Shown here one piece after another: positions 6,968 through 15,884 of a DNA stretch of 64,000 bases. Within the stretch, counting starts at the first letter, position 1. Every line of letters starts with the position of its first letter. The notes under the pieces were generated by a model. It made no database searches and was not told where the DNA came from. It saw only the letters and a program-made list of their open reading frames with translations. The DNA lies in assembly GCA_003021175.1 (NCBI GenBank), contig PXQV01000003.1, positions 62,001-126,000 of the forward strand, in the 5' to 3' direction. This stretch comes from Halobacteriales archaeon QH_7_66_36. Its GTDB lineage: Archaea; Halobacteriota; Halobacteria; Halobacteriales; Haloarculaceae. The position numbers were made by a program, and so were the translations under genes.

Positions 6968-8119
6968 TCACCGCACCTCCATGATCGCAGTGGTGACGCA
7001 GTTGCCGAAGCCGCCGACGTTGCACGCCAGCCCCACGTCCGCGTCGACCTGTCGCTCGCCGGCGTCGCCGAGCAGCTGCCGGTAGATTTCGAACACCTGT
7101 GCGACGCCGGACGCGCCGAGCGGATGCCCCTTCGACTTGAGGCCGCCGGAGGTGTTGACGGGGAGCGCACCGTCGCGGGCGGTGACGCCGTCCATGGCGT
7201 CCTGCCACGCGGTCCCCGGGTCGGCGAAGCCGAGCCCCTCGTACTGGAGGAACTCGAGGATGGTGAACATGTCGTGGAGTTCGGCCACGTCCACGTCGTC
7301 GGGAGAGAGGCCCGCGCGGTCGAACGCCTCTCGCCCGGACTCGACGACGCCGCGCATCGTCGTCGGGTCGGTCCGCTCGTGGACGACGTGCGTGTCGGTC
7401 GCACCGGCGACGCCGGAGACGGTCACGAACGAGTCGGCGTGTTCACGCGCCACCTCGACCGGGCAGAACAGCAGCGCCGCCGAGCCGTCCGTGATCGGAC
7501 AGAAGTCGTACAGCCGGAGCGGGTCGGCGACCAGCGGCGAGTTCAGCGCGGTCTCCGTGTCTATCTCCCTGCGGAACTGCGCGTGCGGGTTGTCGACCCC
7601 GTTGCGGTGGTTCTTCACCGCCACCTCGGCCAGCGACTCGCGGGGCGCGTCGTACTCGTTCAGATACGTCCGGGCGGTGAGACCGGCGAACGACGGGAGC
7701 GTCACGCCGTGTTTGTACTCGACGGGATGGGTGAGCGACGCGATGACGTCCGTCGCCTCGCCTGTCGTCCGGTGAGTCATCTTCTCGCCGCCGACGAGCA
7801 GCGTCATCTCGCTCGCGCCGGAGGCGACCGACTGCCACGCGGCGTAGACCCCCGCGCCCCCCGACGAGGAGGTCTGGTCGACCCGTTGCGTGTAGGCCGG
7901 CACCGCGCCCAAGTCGTGTGCGAGTGCGTTCGGCACGCCGGTCGTGCCCTCGAACTCGCCGCTGGCCATGTTCGAGACGTACAGATGCTCGACGTCGGCG
8001 GGCGCGACGCCCGCGTCGTCGAGACACGCGTCGCCCGCTTCCGCGAGCAGTTCGTTCACCCAGGCCTCGCGCTCGCCGAACCGGGTCATCGAGGCGCCGA
8101 TGATCGCTACCTCGGTCAT
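6968..8119 (-). CDS. SCPx-like thiolase (acetyl-CoA acetyltransferase family)
   Basis: A 383-residue thiolase-superfamily protein of the archaeal type that pairs with DUF35 proteins. The C-terminal half keeps the catalytic His in SKGHPLGASGVAQ (about residue 340) and a Cys-containing CNVGGFGNCV near the end. The usual nucleophile motif CASG is replaced: at about residues 80-88 the sequence is DQTSSSGGAGVY, with Ser where Cys is expected. It may therefore not perform classical thiolysis. It could act as a condensing enzyme with altered chemistry or a non-catalytic partner. It forms an operon with the DUF35 gene. Confidence 0.85.
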   Translation of the reverse strand: MTEVAIIGASMTRFGEREAWVNELLAEAGDACLDDAGVAPADVEHLYVSNMASGEFEGTTGVPNALAHDLGAVPAYTQRVDQTSSSGGAGVYAAWQSVASGASEMTLLVGGEKMTHRTTGEATDVIASLTHPVEYKHGVTLPSFAGLTARTYLNEYDAPRESLAEVAVKNHRNGVDNPHAQFRREIDTETALNSPLVADPLRLYDFCPITDGSAALLFCPVEVAREHADSFVTVSGVAGATDTHVVHERTDPTTMRGVVESGREAFDRAGLSPDDVDVAELHDMFTILEFLQYEGLGFADPGTAWQDAMDGVTARDGALPVNTSGGLKSKGHPLGASGVAQVFEIYRQLLGDAGERQVDADVGLACNVGGFGNCVTTAIMEVR

Positions 8120-8143
8120 ACGCCACCTGCTTCCCCCCGGAAC

Positions 8144-9313
8144 CTAATCCTTCGGATGGGTGAAAACGAGGCCGGCAGCGACCAACAGACAGCCGACTAA
8201 CCCGGCGAAGGCGACCGCGTAGCTCGCGATCCCGCCGACGGTCCCGACGGCGGTCGGCCCGAGCGCGCCGAGGCCGACGTAGACGCTCCGCATGCCACCG
8301 AGATCGCCGCCCATGCTGTCGGTCGGGAAGGCGTCCATCAGATACGCCTGCATCACCGGCGGATACGCCATCAGCCCGGCGGCGAAGACGACGACGCTCG
8401 CGGTGACGGTGATCGGCGAGCGTGCGAGCACGACGCCCGCGAGCGAGACTGCCGCGAGGATGAGGACAGCAGGCGCGAGTCGCGCGCGGGGCACTCGGTC
8501 GCCGAGTCCGCCGGCCAGCGGCTTCACGACCGCGCCGACCGCGAACAGCGCGGCGAAGCTCGCGGTCGCAACGCCGGGTGAAAACGTCTTGCCGCGGCGC
8601 AGAAACGTCGGCAACAGCCCCGTCGCGGACTGCCAGACGAACGCGTACAGCGCGTAGGCGAACAGGAGTCGGCGCAGTCCAGCCTGCCCGAGCAGTCGTC
8701 TCGCGGTCGCGACCACGCCGATGTCCACCCGTTCGAGCCGGTAGCCCTCCCGACTCCCGAAATGGAGCGACAGCGCCACCGCGGCGAGCACGACGACGAC
8801 CGGCAGGAAGGCGGCGCGCCACGTCGCGACCGCAATCACGGCCGCGGCGAGGCCGGCAGCGACGACGCCGCCAACGTCACCGGACGCGGTGTGGAGGCCG
8901 AACGCCTGCCCCCGGCGCTCGACGAACAGGTCCGAGACGAGGCCACGGGCTGGCGTCGGATACAGGCCGGCACCGAGCCCGACGGTGACCGCGCCGCCGA
9001 GCAGTATCAGATACGTCGGCGCACTCGCCACCGCGAGAAAGCCGACACACACCGCCGCGAGCCCCGCGACGAGCAGCGTCGTCCGGGTGAGCTGATCCGA
9101 GAGCCGACCACTCGGATACTGGAGGAGGGCGTAGATCGCCCAGATGGTCGTGACGACGAACCCCTCCGAAGCGGGGGTGAGGTCGAACGTCGCGCTGATC
9201 TCGGGCAGCAGCGGCGAGACGACGAGCCGGCCGGCCTGAATGAACGCCCAGCCGACCGACACCGCCAGCAGCAATCGACCGCTGTACCCACCGACCAACC
9301 GTTCGCGGGTCAC
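8144..9313 (-). CDS. Major facilitator superfamily transporter
   Basis: A 389-residue integral membrane protein with about 12 hydrophobic segments. The MFS motif-A-like loop YPSGRLSDQLTRTTLL lies between TM2 and TM3 (about residue 65), and GGLGDRVPRARL is its equivalent between TM8 and TM9. N-terminal residues VGWAFIQAGRLVVSPLLPEI are typical of sugar-phosphate, nitrate or multidrug MFS carriers. Substrate unknown. It starts at GTG 9313 and diverges from the iron-regulated block; the tandem palindromes at 9361-9401 lie in the shared spacer. Co-regulation with iron uptake, for example as an exporter, is possible but unproven. Confidence 0.8.
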   Translation of the reverse strand: MTRERLVGGYSGRLLLAVSVGWAFIQAGRLVVSPLLPEISATFDLTPASEGFVVTTIWAIYALLQYPSGRLSDQLTRTTLLVAGLAAVCVGFLAVASAPTYLILLGGAVTVGLGAGLYPTPARGLVSDLFVERRGQAFGLHTASGDVGGVVAAGLAAAVIAVATWRAAFLPVVVVLAAVALSLHFGSREGYRLERVDIGVVATARRLLGQAGLRRLLFAYALYAFVWQSATGLLPTFLRRGKTFSPGVATASFAALFAVGAVVKPLAGGLGDRVPRARLAPAVLILAAVSLAGVVLARSPITVTASVVVFAAGLMAYPPVMQAYLMDAFPTDSMGGDLGGMRSVYVGLGALGPTAVGTVGGIASYAVAFAGLVGCLLVAAGLVFTHPKD

Positions 9314-9360
9314 ACTCGCCCGCGGACGGCGAGCCTCTTGAACGCGTCCGTTTGCCCGTG

Positions 9361-9401
9361 TTAGGCATGCCTAAACATCGACAGGCTTTAGGACAGCCTA
9401 A
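9361..9401. promoter_or_regulatory. Tandem TTAGG-N4-CCTAA operators
   Basis: Two palindromes lie 27 bp apart: TTAGGCATGCCTAA at 9361-9374 (perfect) and TTAGGACAGCCTAA at 9388-9401. Each is followed by ACATCG, so an 11-bp direct repeat CCTAAACATCG is present twice. The second box overlaps the TATA-like CTTTAGGA centred about 26 nt before the ATG at 9416, the right place to block TBP/TFB. The same spacer holds the start of the divergent MFS gene (9313). The half-sites match those of DtxR/IdeR iron repressors. Regulation is inferred. Confidence 0.65.
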
Positions 9402-9415
9402 ACATCGTAGAGCCA

Positions 9416-10627
9416 ATGACAGCGACGGACACCTGCGTCATCGTTCCGACGATCAGAGAGTACGAGTGCGTCCGCGAGTACGTGGCGAACGCCCGCGAAC
9501 ACGGCCACGCCGACCGGCTCTTCTTCCTGCTCGTCACCGAGGACTTCTGCGAGGTCGAGGCGATGGAGCAAATGCTGGACGAACTGGACGTTGCCGGTGC
9601 GGTATTCGACGGGAGCGACCGCGAGGCGTGGTACGGCGAACAGGGAATGTCCGAGTACGGCCACGTCGTTCCCGCCGCCTCCCACGCGGAGACCTCCTTC
9701 GGCCTGCTGTACATGTGGGCCGGCGACTTCGAGTACGGCTTCTTCATCGACGACGACACGCTCCCCCACGGCACGGACTTCTTCGGGGGCCACTACGCGA
9801 ACCTCGCGCGCGACGGCCAGACACGCGAGGTCGCCTCCGACGAGCAGTGGGTGAACGTCCTCTACCAGAACCACGACGAGCACGGCCTTTACCCGCGCGG
9901 CTACCCCTACGCCGCGGTGGACGAAACCGTCACGGAGTCGACGGCGACGCTCGATGCCGGCGACGTGGTCGCCTCACAGGGGCTGTGGACGAACGTTCCC
10001 GACCTCGATGCGGTGCGCATCCTGATGGACGGCGACCTCGAAGGACTCGCGCAGACCCGCACCACCGCCGACGACTACGGCGAGGACTTCGTCGTCGCGC
10101 CAGACAACTATCTCACGGTCTGCTCGATGAATCTCGCCTTCCGTCGGCGCGTCATCCCCGCCTTTTACCAGCTCCCGATGGACGACAACGAGTGGGACGT
10201 GGGCCGGTTCGACGACATCTGGTCGGGCGTGTTCCTGAAGCGCGCCGCCGACCTCGTGGGCGACCGCGTGCTCACCGGCACGCCGCTGTGTGAACACAAC
10301 AAGGCCCCCCGGCCGACCTTCGACGACCTGAACAGCGAGGTGCCGGCGCTGGAACTGAACGAGCACGTCTGGGAGGTAGTGGACGACGTGACGCCCGAGA
10401 GGACGGGCGGCGCGCGGGCCGGCGGGACACCGGCGCTCGACGGCGCGGAGGCCTACCGCGCGGCGTTCGCGGCGATGGCCGACGCCTTCGCCGAGGGCGA
10501 CTTCTCCGAGTGGGCGAACGGGGCGTTCCTCAACTTCGTCGGCGAGCACATGCGCGACTGGCTCGCGGCCCTCGACGCGCTGGACGTCGGCGCGCGGGCC
10601 ACCCAGGAGGTGGCCGCCGATGACTGA
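9416..10627 (+). CDS. GT75/RGP-like glycosyltransferase (alpha-1,4-glucan-protein synthase family)
   Basis: A 403-residue soluble protein of the reversibly glycosylated polypeptide family. It opens with TDTCVIVPTIREYECVREY, a GT-A nucleotide-sugar fold, and has the metal/sugar-nucleotide motif FIDDDTLPHGTDFF (Asp at about 112-114). The region YLTVCSMNLAFRRRVIPAFY matches the family's second conserved block. Plant relatives are UDP-arabinose mutases or self-glycosylating proteins. No signal peptide, so it acts in the cytoplasm, probably converting or transferring a nucleotide sugar. It is the first gene after the tandem operators and overlaps the region leading into the iron-binding-protein gene. 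A sugar-enzyme heading an iron-uptake locus is unexpected. Confidence 0.75.
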   Translation: MTATDTCVIVPTIREYECVREYVANAREHGHADRLFFLLVTEDFCEVEAMEQMLDELDVAGAVFDGSDREAWYGEQGMSEYGHVVPAASHAETSFGLLYMWAGDFEYGFFIDDDTLPHGTDFFGGHYANLARDGQTREVASDEQWVNVLYQNHDEHGLYPRGYPYAAVDETVTESTATLDAGDVVASQGLWTNVPDLDAVRILMDGDLEGLAQTRTTADDYGEDFVVAPDNYLTVCSMNLAFRRRVIPAFYQLPMDDNEWDVGRFDDIWSGVFLKRAADLVGDRVLTGTPLCEHNKAPRPTFDDLNSEVPALELNEHVWEVVDDVTPERTGGARAGGTPALDGAEAYRAAFAAMADAFAEGDFSEWANGAFLNFVGEHMRDWLAALDALDVGARATQEVAADD

Positions 10628-10655
10628 CGACCGCGAACCGACACGGTTTAAGGGT

Positions 10656-10669
10656 TTAGGGGACCCGAA
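10656..10669. promoter_or_regulatory. Imperfect TTAGG-type operator before the iron-binding-protein gene
   Basis: TTAGGGGACCCGAA carries one mismatch to TTAGG-N4-CCTAA. It lies between a TATA-like GGTTTAAGG (10645-10653) and the ATG at 10677, so the binding-protein gene seems to have its own regulated promoter in addition to read-through. Its location supports the start at 10677 over the upstream in-frame ATG at 10620. Confidence 0.5.
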
Positions 10670-10676
10670 AACGACC

Positions 10677-11840
10677 ATGGACCGCTCGACACGACGGCGC
10701 TATCTCGTGGGGCTCGGAACGGCTCTCACGGCCGGGCTCGCCGGCTGTAACGACACCCCGGCAGGTGGCCCGGCGAACGGGACCGACGCGAGCGAGGCCG
10801 CCATGGAGTTCTCCACCGAGGAGTTCCGCGGCTCCGGTCCCCTCGCCGGCACCCGTCCGCCGCTGGAGGGTCCCAGCATCGAGGACCTGCCGGACCTCGA
10901 CGGGGAGCTGACCATCTACATCGGCGGGGGCGAGGGTGGCCTCTACACGCAACTCCTCGACAAGCTCACGAGCATCTACCCCGAGTTCAGCACGCGGCCC
11001 CGCCGTGCCCCCTCGACCCAGCTCGCCAACACCATCGTCGACGAGCTGGAAGGCGGAAACAGCCCGGCCGACGTGTTCTGGGCTATCGACGCGGGCTCGC
11101 TCGGCCTGGTCGCGGACGCCGACGGCACGCTGGAGCTCCCCTCCGATACCGTCGACCCCGTCCCCGACGCCTTCCACCCCGACGACCAGTGGGTCGGCGT
11201 GGCCGGGCGGGCGCGCAGCGTCCCGTACAACACGAACACGTACGCCGAGTCGGACATCCCGGACGACGTGATGACCCTCCCGGAGACCGGGTCGTTCGAC
11301 GGGAACATCGGCTGGGCACCGACATACAGCGCGTTCCAGGCGTTCGTGACTGCGATGCGCGTGCTCGAGGGCGAGAGCGCGACGCGGTCGTGGCTCGAAG
11401 GGATGCAGGAGTACGTCACGGGGTCGCACGTCTACCCCGACGAGTTCCTCGTCTCGAACGCGGTCGCCGACGGCTCCATCGGCGCGGGCTTCGCGAACCA
11501 CTACTACGCGCTCCGCGTGAAGGCGGCCCGCCCGGACGCGCCAATCGACGTCGCGTTCACCAGCGGCGACGCCGGCACGCTCGTCAACACCGCCGGGGTG
11601 GGGACTATCCGGGGAACCGAGAAGCGCGAACTGGCCGAGACCCTCGTCGCCCACCTGCTGACGGTCGAGGCACAGGAGTTCTTCGCCACCCGGACGTTCG
11701 CGTACCCGATGATTCCCGGGGTGCCGCCGGTCGGCGGGCTCCCGGCTATCGACGAGTTGAGCCCGCCGTCGCTGGAGTTAGGGGAGCTCTCGGACGTCGG
11801 CCCCACCATCGAACTCATGCGTGACGTGGGGGTGCTCTGA
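10677..11840 (+). CDS. Fbp-type ferric-iron ABC transporter substrate-binding lipoprotein
   Basis: 387 residues. The N-terminus has a Tat motif and lipobox (STRRRYLVGLG, then LAGC at about residue 22), so the protein is exported folded and lipid-anchored. The mature part reads as a class-II periplasmic-binding fold: DGELTIYIGGGEGGL, then ADVFWAIDAGSLG and VPYNTNTY. Adjacent tyrosines in NHYYALR (about residues 275-276) match the Tyr pair that binds Fe(III) in FbpA proteins. Fe(III) is the likely ligand, though thiamine, phosphonate or other anions are handled by relatives. It is followed 55 nt later by its permease. Confidence 0.85.
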   Translation: MDRSTRRRYLVGLGTALTAGLAGCNDTPAGGPANGTDASEAAMEFSTEEFRGSGPLAGTRPPLEGPSIEDLPDLDGELTIYIGGGEGGLYTQLLDKLTSIYPEFSTRPRRAPSTQLANTIVDELEGGNSPADVFWAIDAGSLGLVADADGTLELPSDTVDPVPDAFHPDDQWVGVAGRARSVPYNTNTYAESDIPDDVMTLPETGSFDGNIGWAPTYSAFQAFVTAMRVLEGESATRSWLEGMQEYVTGSHVYPDEFLVSNAVADGSIGAGFANHYYALRVKAARPDAPIDVAFTSGDAGTLVNTAGVGTIRGTEKRELAETLVAHLLTVEAQEFFATRTFAYPMIPGVPPVGGLPAIDELSPPSLELGELSDVGPTIELMRDVGVL

Positions 11841-11895
11841 GGCCGTGCGCCTCGCCTCGACCGACAGCCGGCGACGCGGCCCGCGCTGACCAGCC

Positions 11896-13503
11896 ATGGC
11901 GACTGACGACCGAGCCGGACGGCTGACGCGACCCGACGAGGGGGTCGACCGCTCGAACGGGACGGTGCTGCTAGCCGGCGCTATCGCCGCCATCGTCGTC
12001 TCGCCGGTGGTCTGGCTCGTGTTGCAAGCCGTCGGCCAGGGGCCGGCCCGGATACTCGGTTTACTCGTCGGGGGGTCGACCCTGCGGATAACGGTGAACA
12101 GCGTCCTGCTGACAGGGCTGACGACGCTCGGCTCCGTCGCCATCGGCGTCCCGCTGGCCGTGTTGACCGTCCAGACGGACCTCCCGTTCCGCCGCTTCTG
12201 GACGGTCGTCTGTGCGCTCCCGCTCGTGGTGCCCAGCTACATCGGGGCGTTCGCGTTCGTCTCGGCGTTCGGCCCCCGGGGGCTGTTGACCGAGTTCGTC
12301 CCGACCGGGGCGACGGTGTACGGGCTGGGTGGGACCGTGCTGGTGTTGACGCTGTTCGTCTACCCGTACGTGTTTCTCACCACGCGCGCGGCGCTGCTCT
12401 CCTTCGATACGACGCTCCTCGAGGCGGCCCGTACGCTCGACCACTCCTACCTCGCGGCGTTCCGCCGCGTCGCCCTCCCGCGGATACTCCCCGGCGTGAC
12501 CGCCGGCGCGCTGCTGGTCGCCCTCTACGCGCTCTCGGATTTCGGGACGCCAGCCATCATGCATTACGACGTGTTCACGCGGCTCATCTACGTCTACTAC
12601 GCCACGCCCGGCTCGGAGGGTGCGGCGGTCGTCCTGTCGCTCCAGCTGCTCGTCATCACCGGGTTCGTGTTGGCGCTCGAGTCCCGCATCGGCGCGGCGA
12701 GCGAGGAGAAGGGCTACGCGTCGAGCGGGCGCAGCGACGCGGCCACCATCGAGCTGGGGTGGTGGAAGCTGCCAGCGACGCTGTTCCCCGCGAGCATCGC
12801 CGTGCTGTGTCTCGTCGTCCCGGTCGGCGTGCTGGCGCTGTGGATACTCCGCGGCGGCCCCGGCTACACCGCCGGCGGCTTCGCCTTCGAGTGGAGCTAC
12901 GGCATCAACACCGTGGTCGTGTCGCTGGTCGCCGCGCTGGCGACGACGCTGGTCGCGATCCCCATCGCGCTCTCGTCGGCCCGGACGGAGACCGCCCTCT
13001 CCCGGCTGACGGAGCGGGCGACGTACTTCGGCTACGCCACGCCGGGCGTGGTGCTCGGGCTCGCCCTGGTCGTGTTCGGCTCGAACTACGCCCCCGCGCT
13101 CTACCAGACGCTCCCGCTGCTCGTGTTCGCGTACGTCGTGCGCTTCCTCCCGCAGGCGGTCGGGACCACCCGCTCGTCCGTGTTACAGGTCGACGAGACG
13201 CTCGTCGAGGCCGCACGGACGCTCGGGGTGAGCCAGCTCGCCGCGTTCCGGCGCGTGACGCTCCCGCTCATCGCGCCGGGCGTCATCGCCGGGGCCGCGC
13301 TCGTGTTCCTGACCTCGATGCGGGAGCTCCCCGCCACGCTGCTGTTACACCCGACCGGCTTCACGACGCTCGTCACCTACGTCTGGCGGGTGACCGACGC
13401 CGGCTACTACGGGGCCGCGGCCGTCCCGGCGCTGGCCCTCATCGGGGTGTCGGGGCTCTCGATGCTGGTCATCCTCAGCCAGGAGGGTGATGACGGTGGC
13501 TGA
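11896..13503 (+). CDS. Fbp-type iron ABC transporter permease (fused double domain)
   Basis: A 535-residue membrane protein with about 12 TM helices and two BPD_transp_1 domains, the usual FbpB layout. Both EAA loops that dock on the ATPase are clear: EAARTLDHSYLAAFRRVALP (about 176-195) and EAARTLGVSQLAAFRRVTLP (about 436-455); their near identity shows the internal duplication. It forms the channel for Fe(III) delivered by the lipoprotein encoded upstream. The gene ends at 13503, and a glycosyltransferase gene follows before the ATPase gene. Confidence 0.9.
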   Translation: MATDDRAGRLTRPDEGVDRSNGTVLLAGAIAAIVVSPVVWLVLQAVGQGPARILGLLVGGSTLRITVNSVLLTGLTTLGSVAIGVPLAVLTVQTDLPFRRFWTVVCALPLVVPSYIGAFAFVSAFGPRGLLTEFVPTGATVYGLGGTVLVLTLFVYPYVFLTTRAALLSFDTTLLEAARTLDHSYLAAFRRVALPRILPGVTAGALLVALYALSDFGTPAIMHYDVFTRLIYVYYATPGSEGAAVVLSLQLLVITGFVLALESRIGAASEEKGYASSGRSDAATIELGWWKLPATLFPASIAVLCLVVPVGVLALWILRGGPGYTAGGFAFEWSYGINTVVVSLVAALATTLVAIPIALSSARTETALSRLTERATYFGYATPGVVLGLALVVFGSNYAPALYQTLPLLVFAYVVRFLPQAVGTTRSSVLQVDETLVEAARTLGVSQLAAFRRVTLPLIAPGVIAGAALVFLTSMRELPATLLLHPTGFTTLVTYVWRVTDAGYYGAAAVPALALIGVSGLSMLVILSQEGDDGG

Positions 13504-13548
13504 CCGGGCGACCCTCCCCCGGGCGGATAGCCCCGCCGGGACCGGGCC

Positions 13549-15705
13549 GTGACGGGCGAGCCAGGGGAGGACGCGGTAGCGACCCGGACGGCGCGCCTCG
13601 GTGCGCTCGTCGTCGCGCTCGCGGGCGGTGTCGCGGTCCTCCTGCTGGCGACGCGGCTGTTCCCGGCCCACTCGCTGAACCACGACGAGGCGGTGTATCT
13701 CCAGCAGGCCGCGATGCTCCTCAAGGGGCAGCTGTTCCTGTATCCGCCGGTCCCGGAGGCGTTCCGGCCGTGGTTCTTCGTCGCCGACCCCGTCGGCCCG
13801 CGGCTGGGGTCCGGGTCGGCGGGGAGCCGGCTCTACCCCAAGTACGCGCCCGTCCCGGCGGCGATGTTCGCGGCCGGCGAACTGCTGGGCGGCTACCGGC
13901 TCGCGCTGGCAGCCACCGCCGGCGGCTCGCTCGGGCTGTGTTACGGCGTCGCGGCGGCGGCGTTCGACCGCGTCCGGGGGCTGCTCGCGGCCGTGCTGCT
14001 CCTGGCGAGCCCGCTGTTCCTCGTCGGCTCGGCGGTGTTCCTCCCGTACGCGCCGACGACGCTCTGGAACCTCGCGTTCGCGTTCTGTTATCTCCGCGCC
14101 GACCGGCTGGCCGGCGGGGAGCCGCGGCGGGCACGGCGATACGCGGCAGCCGCGGGTGGCGCGGCCGGCGTCGCGTTCTTTGCCCGGCCGTACACGGCGG
14201 TCCTGTTCGCCGCGCCGTTCATCTCTCACGCGCTGTGGACGCTCCGGAGCTCGGCAGGGGGGCTCGACCGCGCGGCCGTCCGCCGGCAACTGACTACCGC
14301 GGCGGTCGGGCTCGTCGGCGTGGCGGCGACGGGCGGATACAACTGGGTCGTCACCGGCGACCCGACGCTGTTCCCGTATCTCGCCTTCGCCCCGCAGGAC
14401 GGGCTCGGCTTCGGCTACCACGAGCTGGTCGGCTACGGGACCGTGTACACGCCGGCACTGGCCCTGGAGACGACGGTCACCGCGCTCGTCGCGTACGCGA
14501 CGGAGTGGGTGGTCGCCGGCCTCGCCGGGACCGCGCTCGCGCTCGTCGGGGCAGTCATCTACTTCGCGCGCGCGAGGGACGGCCTCGACCGGCTCCGAGC
14601 ACCCCCGGTACTGCTCGCGGTCGTCGCGCTCGCGGTCGTCGCCGGGAACGCCTACTTCTGGGGGACGCTGAACGCCTTCGGCGAACTCGACGTGGCCGGC
14701 GACGGGCTCGCCGGCTACCTCGGGCCGTACTACCACTTCGACCTGCTCGTCCCGACCGTGGCGTTCGCCGCCCACGGCGCGGTGACGCTCGCCGAGTGGA
14801 CGCGGGCGGCCGCCGAGCGACTCGCCGGGACCGACCGCTTCGGGGTCGTCGGCCGGCCCGAGCGGGTCACTGCGGTCGCGCTGCTGCTCGTGGCGGCCGC
14901 GGGCGGGAACGCGGCGGTGGCGACGGCCGCCGAGCCGCTCCGCGACAACCGCGCCGTGACGGAGGAGCTCACGGCGGCATACGAGCCCTTCGACGGCGGC
15001 GACTACACGGACGGCGGCCGGCTGTCGGCCGACCGGACGCTCGTGTTCCTCCCGACGCCGTACGGCGACTGGCTCAACCACCCGTTCCAGCGGCTCCGGA
15101 ACGACCCCGGATACGACCGAGGCACGGTGTACGCGCTCCGCGAACGTCGGTTCGCGGTCGTCGACGCCTTTCCCGACCGCCGGTACTACCGGTACGTCTA
15201 CCGCGGCGAGTGGGCCCCGTTCGCCGGCGAGTCCGTCACGCCCGCGGTCAAGCGCGTGCGCCACGTCAGGGGCGAACGGGTCCGGATGCACGCGACCCTC
15301 GGTGTCCCGGCCGGCGTCCAGCGCGTCTCCGTCCGACTCGCCTCGGAGGAGGGCGAGGCCTACTACGCGGGGACGCCGGCCGGGACGCTCGACGTGACAC
15401 TGCGGGTCGCGGACGAGCGGGCACGGCTCGCCGGTGGCGTGCAAGCGGTCGGTGACGACACCGTCGCCGTCAACGAGACGGACGAGCTTCTGGTGACGGT
15501 GTTCCTCGATTACGGCTCCGGTACGGGCTTCAGCTACCGGCTGGAGCTGCCGACGAGACACGTCGACGGGGAGGTGCGCGCGCTCTCGCCGTATCGCGAA
15601 GCCTGCCGACTTCCGGCCCGGTGTGGCGGCGGGGCCGCGTACATCCCCGGTCAGCACCGGTCGGGGGTCTGGATGAACGTCACCCTCGCGGCGGGGGACC
15701 GGTGA
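13549..15705 (+). CDS. Large membrane glycosyltransferase (PMT/ArnT-like)
   Basis: 718 residues from GTG 13549. The N-terminal about 470 residues contain some 10-12 hydrophobic helices. The first luminal loop has SLNHDEAVYLQQ (about 42-53), an acidic pair like the catalytic Asp/Glu of GT-C enzymes that use polyprenyl-phosphate sugars, followed by SRLYPKYAPVP. Residues about 480-718 form a soluble, beta-rich outer domain (FLPTPYGDWLNHPFQRLR). It would transfer a sugar from dolichyl phosphate to a surface acceptor. It sits inside the iron-transporter gene set, 45 nt after the permease, and a decayed paralogue follows the ATPase gene. The acceptor is unknown. Confidence 0.75.
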   Translation: MTGEPGEDAVATRTARLGALVVALAGGVAVLLLATRLFPAHSLNHDEAVYLQQAAMLLKGQLFLYPPVPEAFRPWFFVADPVGPRLGSGSAGSRLYPKYAPVPAAMFAAGELLGGYRLALAATAGGSLGLCYGVAAAAFDRVRGLLAAVLLLASPLFLVGSAVFLPYAPTTLWNLAFAFCYLRADRLAGGEPRRARRYAAAAGGAAGVAFFARPYTAVLFAAPFISHALWTLRSSAGGLDRAAVRRQLTTAAVGLVGVAATGGYNWVVTGDPTLFPYLAFAPQDGLGFGYHELVGYGTVYTPALALETTVTALVAYATEWVVAGLAGTALALVGAVIYFARARDGLDRLRAPPVLLAVVALAVVAGNAYFWGTLNAFGELDVAGDGLAGYLGPYYHFDLLVPTVAFAAHGAVTLAEWTRAAAERLAGTDRFGVVGRPERVTAVALLLVAAAGGNAAVATAAEPLRDNRAVTEELTAAYEPFDGGDYTDGGRLSADRTLVFLPTPYGDWLNHPFQRLRNDPGYDRGTVYALRERRFAVVDAFPDRRYYRYVYRGEWAPFAGESVTPAVKRVRHVRGERVRMHATLGVPAGVQRVSVRLASEEGEAYYAGTPAGTLDVTLRVADERARLAGGVQAVGDDTVAVNETDELLVTVFLDYGSGTGFSYRLELPTRHVDGEVRALSPYREACRLPARCGGGAAYIPGQHRSGVWMNVTLAAGDR

Positions 15706-15722
15706 GATGGCAACGCCTAAGT

Positions 15723-15736
15723 TTAGGTTCGCCTAA
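15723..15736. promoter_or_regulatory. TTAGGTTCGCCTAA operator
   Basis: An intact TTAGG-N4-CCTAA box overlapping a TATA-like AGTTTAGG centred about 24 nt before the ATG at 15747. CCTAAGTTTAGG (15716-15727) overlaps it and is itself palindromic. It would control a transcript starting at the 24-codon frame and running into the ATPase gene. Confidence 0.6.
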
Positions 15737-15746
15737 CCCGGATAGC

Positions 15747-15821
15747 ATGGAACTCGGTCGACGGGACGCGCTCGCCGCGCTCGCGCTCCGGACCGCGGAC
15801 CACATCGAGGGACTGCTATGA
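15747..15821 (+). pseudogene. 24-codon frame, probable gene remnant or leader peptide
   Basis: ATG 15747 to TGA 15821 encodes 24 residues, MELGRRDALAALALRTADHI and then EGLL. The start is exactly where a leaderless transcript from the promoter at 15716-15736 would begin. MELGRRDALAALA looks like the start of a haloarchaeal Tat signal, but the hydrophobic core stops abruptly and is followed by a charged tail. I read it as the two ends of a former exported protein joined by an internal deletion. A functional leader peptide is the alternative. Confidence 0.4.
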
Positions 15822-15884
15822 CCCGGCCAGCGACCGGCCGCGACCCTGCCCATCGGTTGCCGCGTTCCAGTAGGGTCATACGCC

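Noticed and set aside
13345..15657. 770-codon open frame on the minus strand
   Set aside because: It is the antisense shadow of the permease end and the membrane glycosyltransferase. It is Arg/Gly/Glu-rich low-complexity sequence without motifs, while the plus strand reads as proper membrane proteins.
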